A stretch of DNA of 64,000 nt from Paludibacter sp. (GTDB lineage: Bacteria > Bacteroidota > Bacteroidia > Bacteroidales > Paludibacteraceae): assembly GCA_031292575.1 (NCBI GenBank), contig JARLGX010000010.1, positions 1 through 64,000 on the forward strand. The letters are read 5' to 3'. The notes under the pieces were generated by a model that worked only from the letters and a program-made list of their open reading frames with translations, did no database searches and was not told the DNA's origin. A program made the translations under genes and the position numbers. Numbering within the stretch: the stretch's first letter is position 1; the number at the start of each line of letters is the position of its first letter. This document shows, piece after piece, positions 27,403 through 37,749 of this stretch.

Positions 27403-29396
27403 GGTACGATATTAAAAAATGTCAGAATAAAAATAGCAACAATAAACACAATGCCGTAAAGTACATATGATTGAATACGTCCGTTTTGAATAAACTTAAA
27501 ATAATTTGCACTATAAATCAGTCGGTTGGTTGCAATGCGTATAAACCTGAATTCAAAGAAGTCGTGATAATGCGACGTATATTTTTTGTCTTTTGGAAAA
27601 ATTTCACCCGCTTGTAACTCTTCATATTGCTTCCGCTCGATAACTATAAAGTTAAACGTTTTGCTCAGCGATTTGGAAAATGATTTGGCTGTATATTGTA
27701 TTTTGCTGGTTCCTGCAGTATAACCACAACCCCAGGTTGCACCTACAACTTGCGATTTTCCGCGCAAAGCCAATACTCTTATTCCCCAAAAACAAATAAT
27801 TACTCCAACTAAAAGCATTGAATACAAGCTGATGCTTCGCATGATAGAAATGTAATTTGCAAATTCAGTTGGTTGTGGAATCACAACGCTTTTGGTTAGC
27901 CCAGATAATATATTGCCGATAACCTGTAAATAAACTTGCGGAAAAATAGCTACACTGAGCATAGCCACAATAATTATGTATTGAGGAACCAGCATCTGAA
28001 TCGACACTTCGTGAGGTTTAAGAGCTAAAGGCTGCCGTTGAGTTCCTAGGAAAATTGTGCTGAAAGTCTTTGTAAATGCCAGTATCGAAAGTCCTCCAAT
28101 GATACTTAAACCGGCAAATGTCAGTACCATTAGAATTATTTGAGTCATGTCATGCAATTGGATTCCTTGTATCAATCCGCTGTAAATCAAAAATTCAGAG
28201 ATAAATCCATTAAAAGGTGGCATTCCGCCTATCGCAATAGCTCCAATTAAAAAAATAACCGCCGTGCGGGGCATGCTTTTAATCAGTCCGCCAAGCTTTT
28301 CCATGTCACGCGTGTGTGTTTGCTGATAAACCGATCCTGCCGAATAAAACAATAATGATTTGAAAAGTGAGTGGTTTAATACATGTAACAATGCACCACC
28401 AAATCCCAGATAATATAAAATAGGACTATTATTACCTAATCCAATTAATCCGATGCCAATGCCAATGCCAATAATACCAATGTTTTCGATAGTGCAATAA
28501 GCCAGCATTCTTTTGAAATCGCGATGAACAGCTGCATTTAGAATTCCGTATAAGCCCGTCAAAACTGAAATACTGATAAGTATTTCGCCTAACAGCAGAT
28601 AATCACTTTTAAGATAAGATATTATTCGAAAAATACCGTAAATGCCCAATTTCACAATAACGCCTGACATAACGCCTGAAACATGCGAAGGTGCTGCAGG
28701 ATGTGCATGAGGCAACCAACTATGAAAAGGTATAAATCCGGCCTTCAACCCAAAACCTACAAAGAAAACCAAAAATAGCCAGATATTACTGTTTGATCCA
28801 AAGTAGGTTGTAAAAGTATCGAAACTAAATGAACCTGTTTGAAAATAGACCCAGATAAAACCAATGGTCAAAAACACCACGCTGATATGCATTTGAACCA
28901 GGTAATTTATCCCGGCTTTTAAAGTTTTGGGATTATGAGTATCAAAAATAACCAGCATCATCGAAGACAGAGACATGATTTCCCAGGCAATCAGAAAGGC
29001 AAAGCCATTTTGAATCATACACACCCAAACCATCGACAACTGGAAAAGTACAAATAAAATCCAATGCAAACTGAGCTTTTTGGCAGAATTGTCATACGCT
29101 TTCAAATATCCTGAACCATAAAAAACTCCGGTAATGCAGGTGAAGTTGATTATCAGAATAAACCAGGCCGACAGCTGATCAATCCGTATGATAATGTCGC
29201 CAAAAATCTCTCCACCATAAAACGTGAAACTTATTATTTGCCCACTCAATGCAAATATTGCCAACCAGCTGGTAACTATCGAGTTGGCTACAACCGCAAT
29301 GGCAGCCACGTTTGCTTTGAAGTTTGCCGGAACAAAACGCAAAGTTACAATTGCCAAAAGGGCAATTATCCAACTCAAATTTATCAATTCAACCAT
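27399..29396 (-). CDS. Ehr-like complex: HyfB-like antiporter-type subunit 1
   Basis: The first gene of the operon: a 665-residue paralogue of the next gene, with the same layout of about 15-16 transmembrane helices. It shows FLIAWEIMSLS (TM5 Glu), FGLKAGFIPFHSWLPHAHPAAP (TM7 Lys and His), HSLFKSLLF and AFTKTFS, plus the HyfB-type tail CGYTAGTSKIQYTAKSF. Two tandem HyfB-like subunits plus HyfF-like give three candidate ion-translocating units, as in complex I. A -7-like TAATTTTG on the minus strand (29420-29427) is 24 bp upstream. Confidence 0.88.
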   Translation of the reverse strand: MVELINLSWIIALLAIVTLRFVPANFKANVAAIAVVANSIVTSWLAIFALSGQIISFTFYGGEIFGDIIIRIDQLSAWFILIINFTCITGVFYGSGYLKAYDNSAKKLSLHWILFVLFQLSMVWVCMIQNGFAFLIAWEIMSLSSMMLVIFDTHNPKTLKAGINYLVQMHISVVFLTIGFIWVYFQTGSFSFDTFTTYFGSNSNIWLFLVFFVGFGLKAGFIPFHSWLPHAHPAAPSHVSGVMSGVIVKLGIYGIFRIISYLKSDYLLLGEILISISVLTGLYGILNAAVHRDFKRMLAYCTIENIGIIGIGIGIGLIGLGNNSPILYYLGFGGALLHVLNHSLFKSLLFYSAGSVYQQTHTRDMEKLGGLIKSMPRTAVIFLIGAIAIGGMPPFNGFISEFLIYSGLIQGIQLHDMTQIILMVLTFAGLSIIGGLSILAFTKTFSTIFLGTQRQPLALKPHEVSIQMLVPQYIIIVAMLSVAIFPQVYLQVIGNILSGLTKSVVIPQPTEFANYISIMRSISLYSMLLVGVIICFWGIRVLALRGKSQVVGATWGCGYTAGTSKIQYTAKSFSKSLSKTFNFIVIERKQYEELQAGEIFPKDKKYTSHYHDFFEFRFIRIATNRLIYSANYFKFIQNGRIQSYVLYGIVFIVAIFILTFFNIVP

Positions 29397-29745
29397 GAAA
29401 TATAATATTGTTTGAAATACAAAATTACTAAAAAATAAGAATTATTGTTCTGATTGAAATTAATTTGTCGATTTATAAATTTCAAATTACTGTTTATAAA
29501 TTAATTATGATAGTTTAAGAATGAATTTTAGATTTCATTTTGGTGCCTTTAACCAACACCTTTTTTGTCACTTTTTGTTTGTGCCGAAAACAATCCTATT
29601 GAAAATCCGTTTACTTTCTGATTACTTCTTTAGTTATGACTTCTCTGTTAAGGCTAAAAAGAGTATTTTTGCACTTAATTTTACCTGTCATCAATCAGGA
29701 AATTATTTTTGTAACTTGTAACTAAATATCTTGTAACTTTTTATT
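29397..29745. other. Divergent intergenic region, Ehr-like operon / ispG
   Basis: A 349-bp gap without a gene. On the minus strand TAATTTTG (29420-29427) is a candidate -7 for the Ehr-like operon. On the plus strand TATTTTTG (29664-29671) is a candidate -7 for ispG. Just before ispG the word CTTGTAACT occurs twice (about 29714-29739), resembling the right arm of the palindrome at 50139-50211. Confidence 0.5.
29664..29671 (+). promoter_or_regulatory. Candidate -7 box of ispG
   Basis: TATTTTTG matches TAnnTTTG, about 75 bp upstream of the ispG ATG. A clear -33 TTTG is not seen at 19-21 bp. Confidence 0.45.
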
Positions 29746-31530
29746 ATGTGGAAACTCAATCAATTTAATTATAGTCGCCGTCCGTCGGATACAATTCAAA
29801 TAGGAAAACTTTTAGTTGGCGGAAACCATCCGGTTCGTGTACAGTCTATGGCCAATACCGATACGAATGATATTCAAAATTCTGTGGCTCAATGCTTGCG
29901 CATCGTGGAAGCAGGAGGTGAAATTGTCCGTTTTACAACTCAGGGCATTCGCGAAGCCGAAAGTATTGGTAAAATTCATGCTGCATTGCGCGAACAAGGT
30001 TGTGATGTGCCTTTGATAGCCGATATTCATTTCAATGCCAATGCAGCCGACGTGGCTGCAACTCAAGTGGAAAAAGTCCGCATCAATCCGGGAAATTATG
30101 TGGGAAGTATTAAAATTGGCGACCCTTCCGATTATACCGACGAAGAATTTGAAACTGAATATCAAAAAATCAGGGCGCGTTTTATACCTTTTTTGAATAT
30201 TTGCAAGGAACACAAAACAGCCATTCGATTGGGGATAAATCATGGCTCGTTAAGTGAGCGAATGATGAACCGCTATGGCGATACATCACGGGGAATGGTG
30301 GAATCGTGCATGGAATTTCTGCGGATTTGTAACGAAGAAAATTTTACAAATGTGGTTATCTCTATGAAAACATCCAACACGGTAATGATGGTTCAAACTG
30401 TTCGCTTACTCGTAGACGAAATGCAAGCCGAAAACCTTCATTTTCCTTTGCATCTAGGTGTTACCGAAGCCGGTGATGGCGAAGATGGACGAATAAAGTC
30501 GGCTGTAGGCATTGGTGCTTTACTAGCAGACGGTATTGGCGATACCATTCGTGTTTCGTTGAGTGAAGAACCTGAACTTGAAATTCCGGTTGGTCGGTTG
30601 CTTGTTTCCTATATTTCACAACGCACCAATCATGAAGCAATTGTAGGAATAGAAAATATTTTACATTCACATTATGAATACAGCCGCCGGAAAACACGGG
30701 CAATAGGAAATATCGGGGGAGACAATGTGCCTGTGGTTATTGCCACTGCAGATGGTGGTTTTACTACTATTCCCGATTTTATTTTAGCCAATGGCAATGT
30801 ATTGAATACTGCCGGAGATGTTTATCCTGTCTATACGGTTGACAAAATTCAGGCACTTCAACAGGATACTGCTGATATTAAATTTTTGAAAATGAAATAT
30901 GCCGATTTGACTCCACAATTACTTAGACTTTTGAAAGAAAGTGATAATTTGATTGTTATGCTCCAAACCAGTCATAAAAATGGAGTTGGAGAACAACGGG
31001 CATTTTTCCATACCTTATTAAATATTGATTGTACGATACCTGTCATTCTTTGTCGTAATTATACCGAAAATGATCTTGAACAGTTGCAAATAAAATCGGC
31101 TGCCGATTTGGGTGTTCTGTTTATTGATGGATTTGGCGATGGGTTGCTTCTCGAGAATGAAGGTCGTATTTCTGTTGAAGAAATTAATTCGGTAGCTTTT
31201 GGAATTTTACAAGCCTCGAGAGTGCGTGTTACTAAAACCGAGTTTATTTCCTGCCCAAGTTGTGGACGAACAATGTTTAATCTACAAACAGTTGTTGCAC
31301 GGGTAAAAGCGCGAACTTCACATCTTACAGGATTAAAAATAGGCATCATGGGTTGTATTGTAAATGGTCCGGGCGAAATGGCGGATTCCGATTATGGTTA
31401 CGTTGGTGCAGGCCGCGGAAAAGTAAGCCTTTATAAGAAAAAAGAATGCTTCGAACGCAATATCCCCGAAGATGAAGCCGTTGATAAGTTAATTGGGCTC
31501 ATAAAACTGCATGGTGATTGGCACGATTGA
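29746..31530 (+). CDS. ispG: 4-hydroxy-3-methylbut-2-enyl-diphosphate synthase, long form
   Basis: A 594-residue IspG (GcpE), the [4Fe-4S] enzyme that converts MEcPP to HMBPP in the methylerythritol phosphate route to isoprenoids. The N-terminal TIM-barrel part starts with VRVQSMANTDTNDI. The C-terminal reductase-like domain carries cluster Cys in CPSCGRT and GCIVNGPGEMAD. It is about 200 residues longer than E. coli IspG because of the central insert typical of Bacteroidetes and plant enzymes. The next enzyme of the route, ispH, is also in this window at 48225. Confidence 0.96.
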   Translation: MWKLNQFNYSRRPSDTIQIGKLLVGGNHPVRVQSMANTDTNDIQNSVAQCLRIVEAGGEIVRFTTQGIREAESIGKIHAALREQGCDVPLIADIHFNANAADVAATQVEKVRINPGNYVGSIKIGDPSDYTDEEFETEYQKIRARFIPFLNICKEHKTAIRLGINHGSLSERMMNRYGDTSRGMVESCMEFLRICNEENFTNVVISMKTSNTVMMVQTVRLLVDEMQAENLHFPLHLGVTEAGDGEDGRIKSAVGIGALLADGIGDTIRVSLSEEPELEIPVGRLLVSYISQRTNHEAIVGIENILHSHYEYSRRKTRAIGNIGGDNVPVVIATADGGFTTIPDFILANGNVLNTAGDVYPVYTVDKIQALQQDTADIKFLKMKYADLTPQLLRLLKESDNLIVMLQTSHKNGVGEQRAFFHTLLNIDCTIPVILCRNYTENDLEQLQIKSAADLGVLFIDGFGDGLLLENEGRISVEEINSVAFGILQASRVRVTKTEFISCPSCGRTMFNLQTVVARVKARTSHLTGLKIGIMGCIVNGPGEMADSDYGYVGAGRGKVSLYKKKECFERNIPEDEAVDKLIGLIKLHGDWHD

Positions 31531-31613
31531 AAAATCCACCGAGTTTAGTTTAGTATGTTTGTTCTTATTAGATGAAATTAACTATTTATGTGTTACACAA
31601 AAACAAAAAAAAT

Positions 31614-32078
31614 ATGAAAAGAATTATTTTTACATTTGCATTGGTAGTTGTTGCAGTAAGTGCATTAAGTGCGCAAGACATGACAAAAGCAATCGGTCTC
31701 CGGTTTGGTGGTTTTTCGGGTTATGGAGGTGAAATTACCTATCAAAATCCGCTTGGAAATGCTAATCGCTTGGAATTAGATTTAGGACTTAATCATTATG
31801 GATTCGGTTTAAATGGTGTTTATCAATGGGTTTGGGATTTGTCAGAACTGGCAGACGGTTTTAAGTGGTATGCAGGTGTTGGAGGTGGAATTGGGTCGTA
31901 TGATTTTAATAACACTAATTCTGGTTTTGGAATTGGTGTATTAGGTCAGGTTGGTATTGAATACAATTTCAATATTCCATTGCAACTTTCATTCGATTAT
32001 CGTCCAGGAATTTATGTTGTTCCAACGGTTTATGGCTCTTACGATGGCATTTGTTTAAGTGTCAGATATAAATTCTGA
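31614..32078 (+). CDS. Small outer-membrane beta-barrel protein, paralogue A
   Basis: A 154-residue protein with a signal peptide (MKRIIFTFALVVVAVSALSA, cleaved before QD). Alternating aromatic/Gly strands typical of an 8-stranded barrel follow, ending in RYKF with the terminal Phe used by BAM. The ATG at 31614 is chosen because it begins the signal peptide. It is clearly paralogous to the protein at 32858-33340: both share NANRLELDLGLN, YQWVW and FKWY. The function is unknown. Confidence 0.8.
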   Translation: MKRIIFTFALVVVAVSALSAQDMTKAIGLRFGGFSGYGGEITYQNPLGNANRLELDLGLNHYGFGLNGVYQWVWDLSELADGFKWYAGVGGGIGSYDFNNTNSGFGIGVLGQVGIEYNFNIPLQLSFDYRPGIYVVPTVYGSYDGICLSVRYKF

Positions 32079-32098
32079 GGAAAATTTATCAGTTTAAT

Positions 32099-32148
32099 AA
32101 AACAGTACAGTCCGGTAGATTTTTATATCTACCGGACTGTACTGTTTT
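32099..32148. terminator. Bidirectional terminator
   Basis: A perfect 22-bp stem (32099-32120 with 32127-32148) and 6-nt loop, with A-rich and T-rich flanks, lie between two convergent genes and can serve both. Confidence 0.88.
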
Positions 32149-32180
32149 ATTGATTACTCAATTTCTGAATTAAATACTCA

Positions 32181-32636
32181 TTAATCATCTTCTTCTCTGT
32201 CATGTCCATGTCTATGACCTCTGTCATGATCTCTTTCATTATAATCGTTTCTTCTTCGGTCATCATCTCTATACCTGTTACCTTCATAATATTCTCCTCG
32301 ATTCCTAATTCTGTACATCTCGATATGTCTCCGATTATCACAGTATGGATAATCGGTATTTACCCGTAATTCTACTTTTGGTGCCGTAAATAAATTTATT
32401 GCAGCAAAAATGCCAGGGAGATGTATGCTCGTAACCCATCTGCCTCTATCGGGATAAATATACACATTCCGATAGGTATCATAATAAAAATTTTGTTGAG
32501 GAAAATAAATGTGACGGGCTCTGACTCTGTATCCTTGCGCCCAACGTGGTGGGTCAGCTTTGAGTGTTTCAAACGGAACTGTTAAACTAAGCGTTAACAA
32601 AGCCATTGCAACAACTATAAATGATTTTGTTTTCAT
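32181..32636 (-). CDS. Secreted protein with charged His/Asp/Arg-rich tail
   Basis: A 151-residue protein with a signal peptide (about 1-27, ending before DPPRW). A Tyr-rich middle part (FPQQNFYYDTYRNVYIYPDRG) follows, then a C-terminal tail from about 115 dense in Arg, Asp, Glu and His (RGHRHGHDREEDD). No family is recognised. The tail could bind metal or polyanions, but this is only a compositional hint. It lies between the two barrel paralogues. Confidence 0.6.
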   Translation of the reverse strand: MKTKSFIVVAMALLTLSLTVPFETLKADPPRWAQGYRVRARHIYFPQQNFYYDTYRNVYIYPDRGRWVTSIHLPGIFAAINLFTAPKVELRVNTDYPYCDNRRHIEMYRIRNRGEYYEGNRYRDDDRRRNDYNERDHDRGHRHGHDREEDD

Positions 32637-32804
32637 AATTTTTTACTTTAAAAGTGAATAAACTAATTTCTATGTAAGTAGTAGTGCAAATACAATACCA
32701 AAAGAACTTTTTAAACGAAACTTTTGGAGCAAAATTTTTATTACGAATGAACAAATAAGATATTTTTTATTTTATAATAAATAATTTGTAATTGCTAATA
32801 ATAA

Positions 32805-32836
32805 AAAAGGAGCTCTCTTAAAAGAAAGCTCCTTTT
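32805..32836 (-). terminator. Terminator of barrel paralogue B
   Basis: Stem AAAAGGAGCT (32805-32814) with AGCTCCTTTT (32827-32836), 22 bp past the stop, followed by T residues on the minus strand. Confidence 0.8.
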
Positions 32837-32857
32837 GTTAATAGTATTGTTCTGTTT

Positions 32858-33340
32858 CTAGAATTTGTAACGAATGCCCAATGCTATACCATCATAGGCA
32901 CCTCCATAACTGTTCGGCAAAATATACCAACTGGGGCGATAATCCAGTGAAAATTGCAATGGGATATTAAGATTAAATTCCACTCCAATTTGACCTGCCA
33001 GACCAAGTGCAAATCCATGATAATAAGAGTTGTAGTCTCCATACCAAGATCCTAACTGAGGACCTAAACCTAAGTACCATTTAAATCCTGGGGCTAACTC
33101 GTTCAATTTCCATACCCATTGGTAAATCCCGGATAATCCAAATCCTGAATAACCGTAATTATTACTCCAGCTATTCAATCCCAGATCCAATTCCAACCGA
33201 TTAGCATTTCCAAGTGCCGATTGAAATGAAATTTCACCTCCATTTCCAAAACGTAAACCAATAGCATTTCTACCGGATTGTGCACTTAATGCACCTGACA
33301 TACTTACTAACAGAGCAAGTATAAAAACCACTTTTTTCAT
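32858..33340 (-). CDS. Small outer-membrane beta-barrel protein, paralogue B
   Basis: A 160-residue paralogue of the protein at 31614-32078. It has a signal peptide (MKKVVFILALLVSMSGALSA), the shared core SALGNANRLELDLGLNSW, YQWVWKLNELAPGFKWYLG, and a C-terminal RYKF. The ATG at 33340 begins the signal peptide; a longer frame to 33364 adds eight residues ahead of it. It differs from paralogue A mostly in a Tyr/Asn/Ser-rich loop. Its function is unknown. Confidence 0.8.
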   Translation of the reverse strand: MKKVVFILALLVSMSGALSAQSGRNAIGLRFGNGGEISFQSALGNANRLELDLGLNSWSNNYGYSGFGLSGIYQWVWKLNELAPGFKWYLGLGPQLGSWYGDYNSYYHGFALGLAGQIGVEFNLNIPLQFSLDYRPSWYILPNSYGGAYDGIALGIRYKF

Positions 33341-33540
33341 ATTTATTTTTGTTTGTTGATACATGTCACGATATTAATCAATATGATAAAATATAACAAG
33401 CCTAAGCACTGATTGTTTGTTTTTGTACAAAATTTATAGCTATATTCAAGGGTATGAATGTTTCTTCTTTTCTATAGCTGTGGATTTATCTTTAATTTTT
33501 AAAACGAATACTCTTGCTATATGTTGTATTGTAAATTAAA

Positions 33541-33571
33541 AAAGGCACTCACATTTATTGTAAGTGCCTTT
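33541..33571 (-). terminator. Terminator of S46 peptidase gene
   Basis: Stem AAAGGCACT (33541-33549) with AGTGCCTTT (33563-33571), followed on the minus strand by T residues, 23 bp past the peptidase stop. Confidence 0.82.
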
Positions 33572-33593
33572 TTTACTAAATACTTGTCCTATT

Positions 33594-35717
33594 TTATTTT
33601 ATGTCTAATTCATTAATGAGTCTTTGTGCACCCCCAATTTTATCCATTACAAAAAGAATATAACGAACATCTACGTTAATTGTCCGTTGAAGATTAGGTT
33701 CAAAAATGATATCACCACTCATTGCTTCCCAATTACCATCGAAAGCTAAACCAAGTAATTCTCCTTTTGCATTGAAAATAGGACTACCCGAGTTTCCACC
33801 TGTAATGTCATTGTTACTCAGAAATGCTACGTGCATCTCACCAGTTTTTTGATCTATATAAGCTCCGTAATTTTTATCGAGAATGGCTTTTTTAAGTTTT
33901 GGCGAAACATCAAATTCTTCATCTCCGGGAATTTCCTTTTCAAGAATACCTTTGGTGGTAGTATAGTATTTATACTCAACTGCATCAGCAGGGTTATAAC
34001 CTCCAACTTTGCCATAAGTTAAACGCATGGTGAAATTTGCATCGGGATACATTGCCTTCCCTTTTTCAGCATCCATTTCTTTTATCCCATTTTCGTAAAC
34101 ACGTTCAGCATCTTTTATTTTTTCAAGATTTTTGGTGTAATCGTCTGCTCGCATTTCTTCCATTGTTTTTCTTATTTCTTGCGAAAAAACGATGGCAGGA
34201 TCTTTTGAAAAGTCAGTTCTTTTATTTTTTATTGCTTTAGTGATTTTTTCTAACGAAGTAAAATCTGATTTGTTAAACAGATATTTTGCATACTTCGAAT
34301 AATCACCTTTATATTTTTTTTGAATTAAATTATAAACTTCTGGCAATGCATCTGCATCGACCGATTTTTTATAAACATCTAACATGGCAACTAAAGTGGC
34401 TTGATCTACAGTTGGATAATAATCTTTGTAAATTTCCTTTAGTTGGCTCAATAAACTGTCTTGAGGAATATCTTTTTTGACAAGTCTATCCACCTGAGAG
34501 GCAATACGAGGCATTTCAACTCCGCTCAATAGCGATTCCATAAGATAATTCAGAGCGCGGCTGTATGGATAGATTTTGGCATAACCATCTTCAAGAGATT
34601 TCAGGACGTTTTGGTATTTAATCTGACGTTCATGAGTTGCATTTAACCAAGTGGTGAAAATTTGTTCTTGTTTTTGCTTTTCAGCAATAACGTCTAATTT
34701 AATAATAGCTTTATTCATTCCAATGCTGTTTTTCCAGTAATTGGAACTTCGGGCAAATTTGCTTGAATAAGCTAAATTGATAGCATCGTCTACACGCATA
34801 AATGAATGCCATACATCTTGCTTTGCTCCTCGAACATCAATGCGAGCCTGATTAGTTGCTTTCATACGATTGGTTACACCCCACGATGATAAATAACGGG
34901 TAGTCATTCCGGGGTTTCCTAAAATCATGGTAAAATCACCCGATTCATATCCTTTGTTGGAAATGACCGCAAAACGTCTTGGAGAATATGGAACATTGTC
35001 TTTTGAGTATTTTGCAGGTTTTCCATCGGGAGAACAATACACACGAAAAACGGAAAAATCGCCTGTATGCCGGGGCCACATCCAATTGTCGGTCTCACCA
35101 CCGAATTTTCCAATGGAAATAGGTGGGGCAAACGCAAAACGTATATCAGTGAATTCCTGATAAACGAACAAATAAAATTCGTTTCCAGCATAAAATGGTA
35201 CTACGCGTGCAGAGTAATCTGTTCCTTTTTCGGCTTCCTTTTTAATTACAGTTGTTAAAGAATCCTGTTTTTCAATCCTCTTTTTACCAAGTAATGTGTC
35301 AGGCAATTGAGAAATAACTCTTTCAGTCACATCTTGAATTTTTACCAAAAATCGTACTGAAAGTCCGGGAGAAGGAATTTCGTCACTTAGTTTTTCTGCC
35401 GCAAATCCATCGCGCAAATAATTATGTTCCACTGTACTGCTCTGTTGAATAGCATCATATCCACAATGATGATTGGTGAAAACCAACCCCTGATTGGAAA
35501 CCATAACTCCGGTGCATCCGTTTCCAAAAATTACGACAGCATCTTTCAAACTCGCGTTTTTATCGCTGTAAATGTCTTCGGCAGTAAGAGTCAAGCCCAT
35601 GCCATTCATTTTTTGGATGTTGAGTTTCTCAATTAAAGGCAGCATCCACATGCCTTCGTCAGCTTTTAACCCTGCAAATAAGCTGAGTGAAAGCAATACA
35701 ATGAATAGTTTTTTCAT
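33594..35717 (-). CDS. S46 family dipeptidyl-peptidase (DPP7/DPP11 type)
   Basis: A 707-residue exported serine peptidase that removes dipeptides from peptide N-termini, as in asaccharolytic and peptide-using Bacteroidetes. The signal peptide spans about 1-19. The catalytic His lies in VFTNHHCGYDAI (about 84-86) and the catalytic Ser in TGGNSGSP near the C-terminus (about 650). The length fits DPP7 and DPP11, both about 700 residues. Whether it prefers hydrophobic (DPP7) or acidic (DPP11) residues depends on a single site after FDGNWEAMSGD that I cannot assign confidently. It stands alone with its own terminator. Confidence 0.93.
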   Translation of the reverse strand: MKKLFIVLLSLSLFAGLKADEGMWMLPLIEKLNIQKMNGMGLTLTAEDIYSDKNASLKDAVVIFGNGCTGVMVSNQGLVFTNHHCGYDAIQQSSTVEHNYLRDGFAAEKLSDEIPSPGLSVRFLVKIQDVTERVISQLPDTLLGKKRIEKQDSLTTVIKKEAEKGTDYSARVVPFYAGNEFYLFVYQEFTDIRFAFAPPISIGKFGGETDNWMWPRHTGDFSVFRVYCSPDGKPAKYSKDNVPYSPRRFAVISNKGYESGDFTMILGNPGMTTRYLSSWGVTNRMKATNQARIDVRGAKQDVWHSFMRVDDAINLAYSSKFARSSNYWKNSIGMNKAIIKLDVIAEKQKQEQIFTTWLNATHERQIKYQNVLKSLEDGYAKIYPYSRALNYLMESLLSGVEMPRIASQVDRLVKKDIPQDSLLSQLKEIYKDYYPTVDQATLVAMLDVYKKSVDADALPEVYNLIQKKYKGDYSKYAKYLFNKSDFTSLEKITKAIKNKRTDFSKDPAIVFSQEIRKTMEEMRADDYTKNLEKIKDAERVYENGIKEMDAEKGKAMYPDANFTMRLTYGKVGGYNPADAVEYKYYTTTKGILEKEIPGDEEFDVSPKLKKAILDKNYGAYIDQKTGEMHVAFLSNNDITGGNSGSPIFNAKGELLGLAFDGNWEAMSGDIIFEPNLQRTINVDVRYILFVMDKIGGAQRLINELDIK

Positions 35718-35930
35718 TAAAAATAGAATTGAGTATTTAGTATTTAGTTATTTCCAAATAATTCAGGTGATTAATTCAAGAAATACGGCATGGTATTTTT
35801 TGTATATTAATGCAGTACAAATGTATGAAATAATTTTTATATTTTAATAATTTGAGGTATATTTTAATGAACTAACTTTGAGATGTGAATTCTTATGATT
35901 GAAATGGGGTAACGACTATTTTTTCAAATA

Positions 35931-35960
35931 AAAAAAGCAATCCCGAAGGACTGCTTTTTT
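35931..35960 (-). terminator. Terminator of ABC-F gene
   Basis: Stem AAAAAAGCA with TGCTTTTTT, plus TCC-CGAA-GGA in the loop region, 23 bp past the ABC-F stop; T-rich on the minus strand. Confidence 0.8.
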
Positions 35961-35982
35961 TTAATGGGTTCAAAATGGAAGA

Positions 35983-37599
<1,617 letters not shown>

Positions 37600-37749
37600 T
37601 TAAAAAAAAAGGTTTGAAAAGGTTTGAAAAGTTTTGCATTTTGCATAGCTTTTCCTATTATATTATAAAACAAAGAATAGAACCAGCTTGTTTTCCAAAC
37701 CCGTTCTATTCATTTTTGTTGAATTCAATTATGAATTATGAATTGCAAA

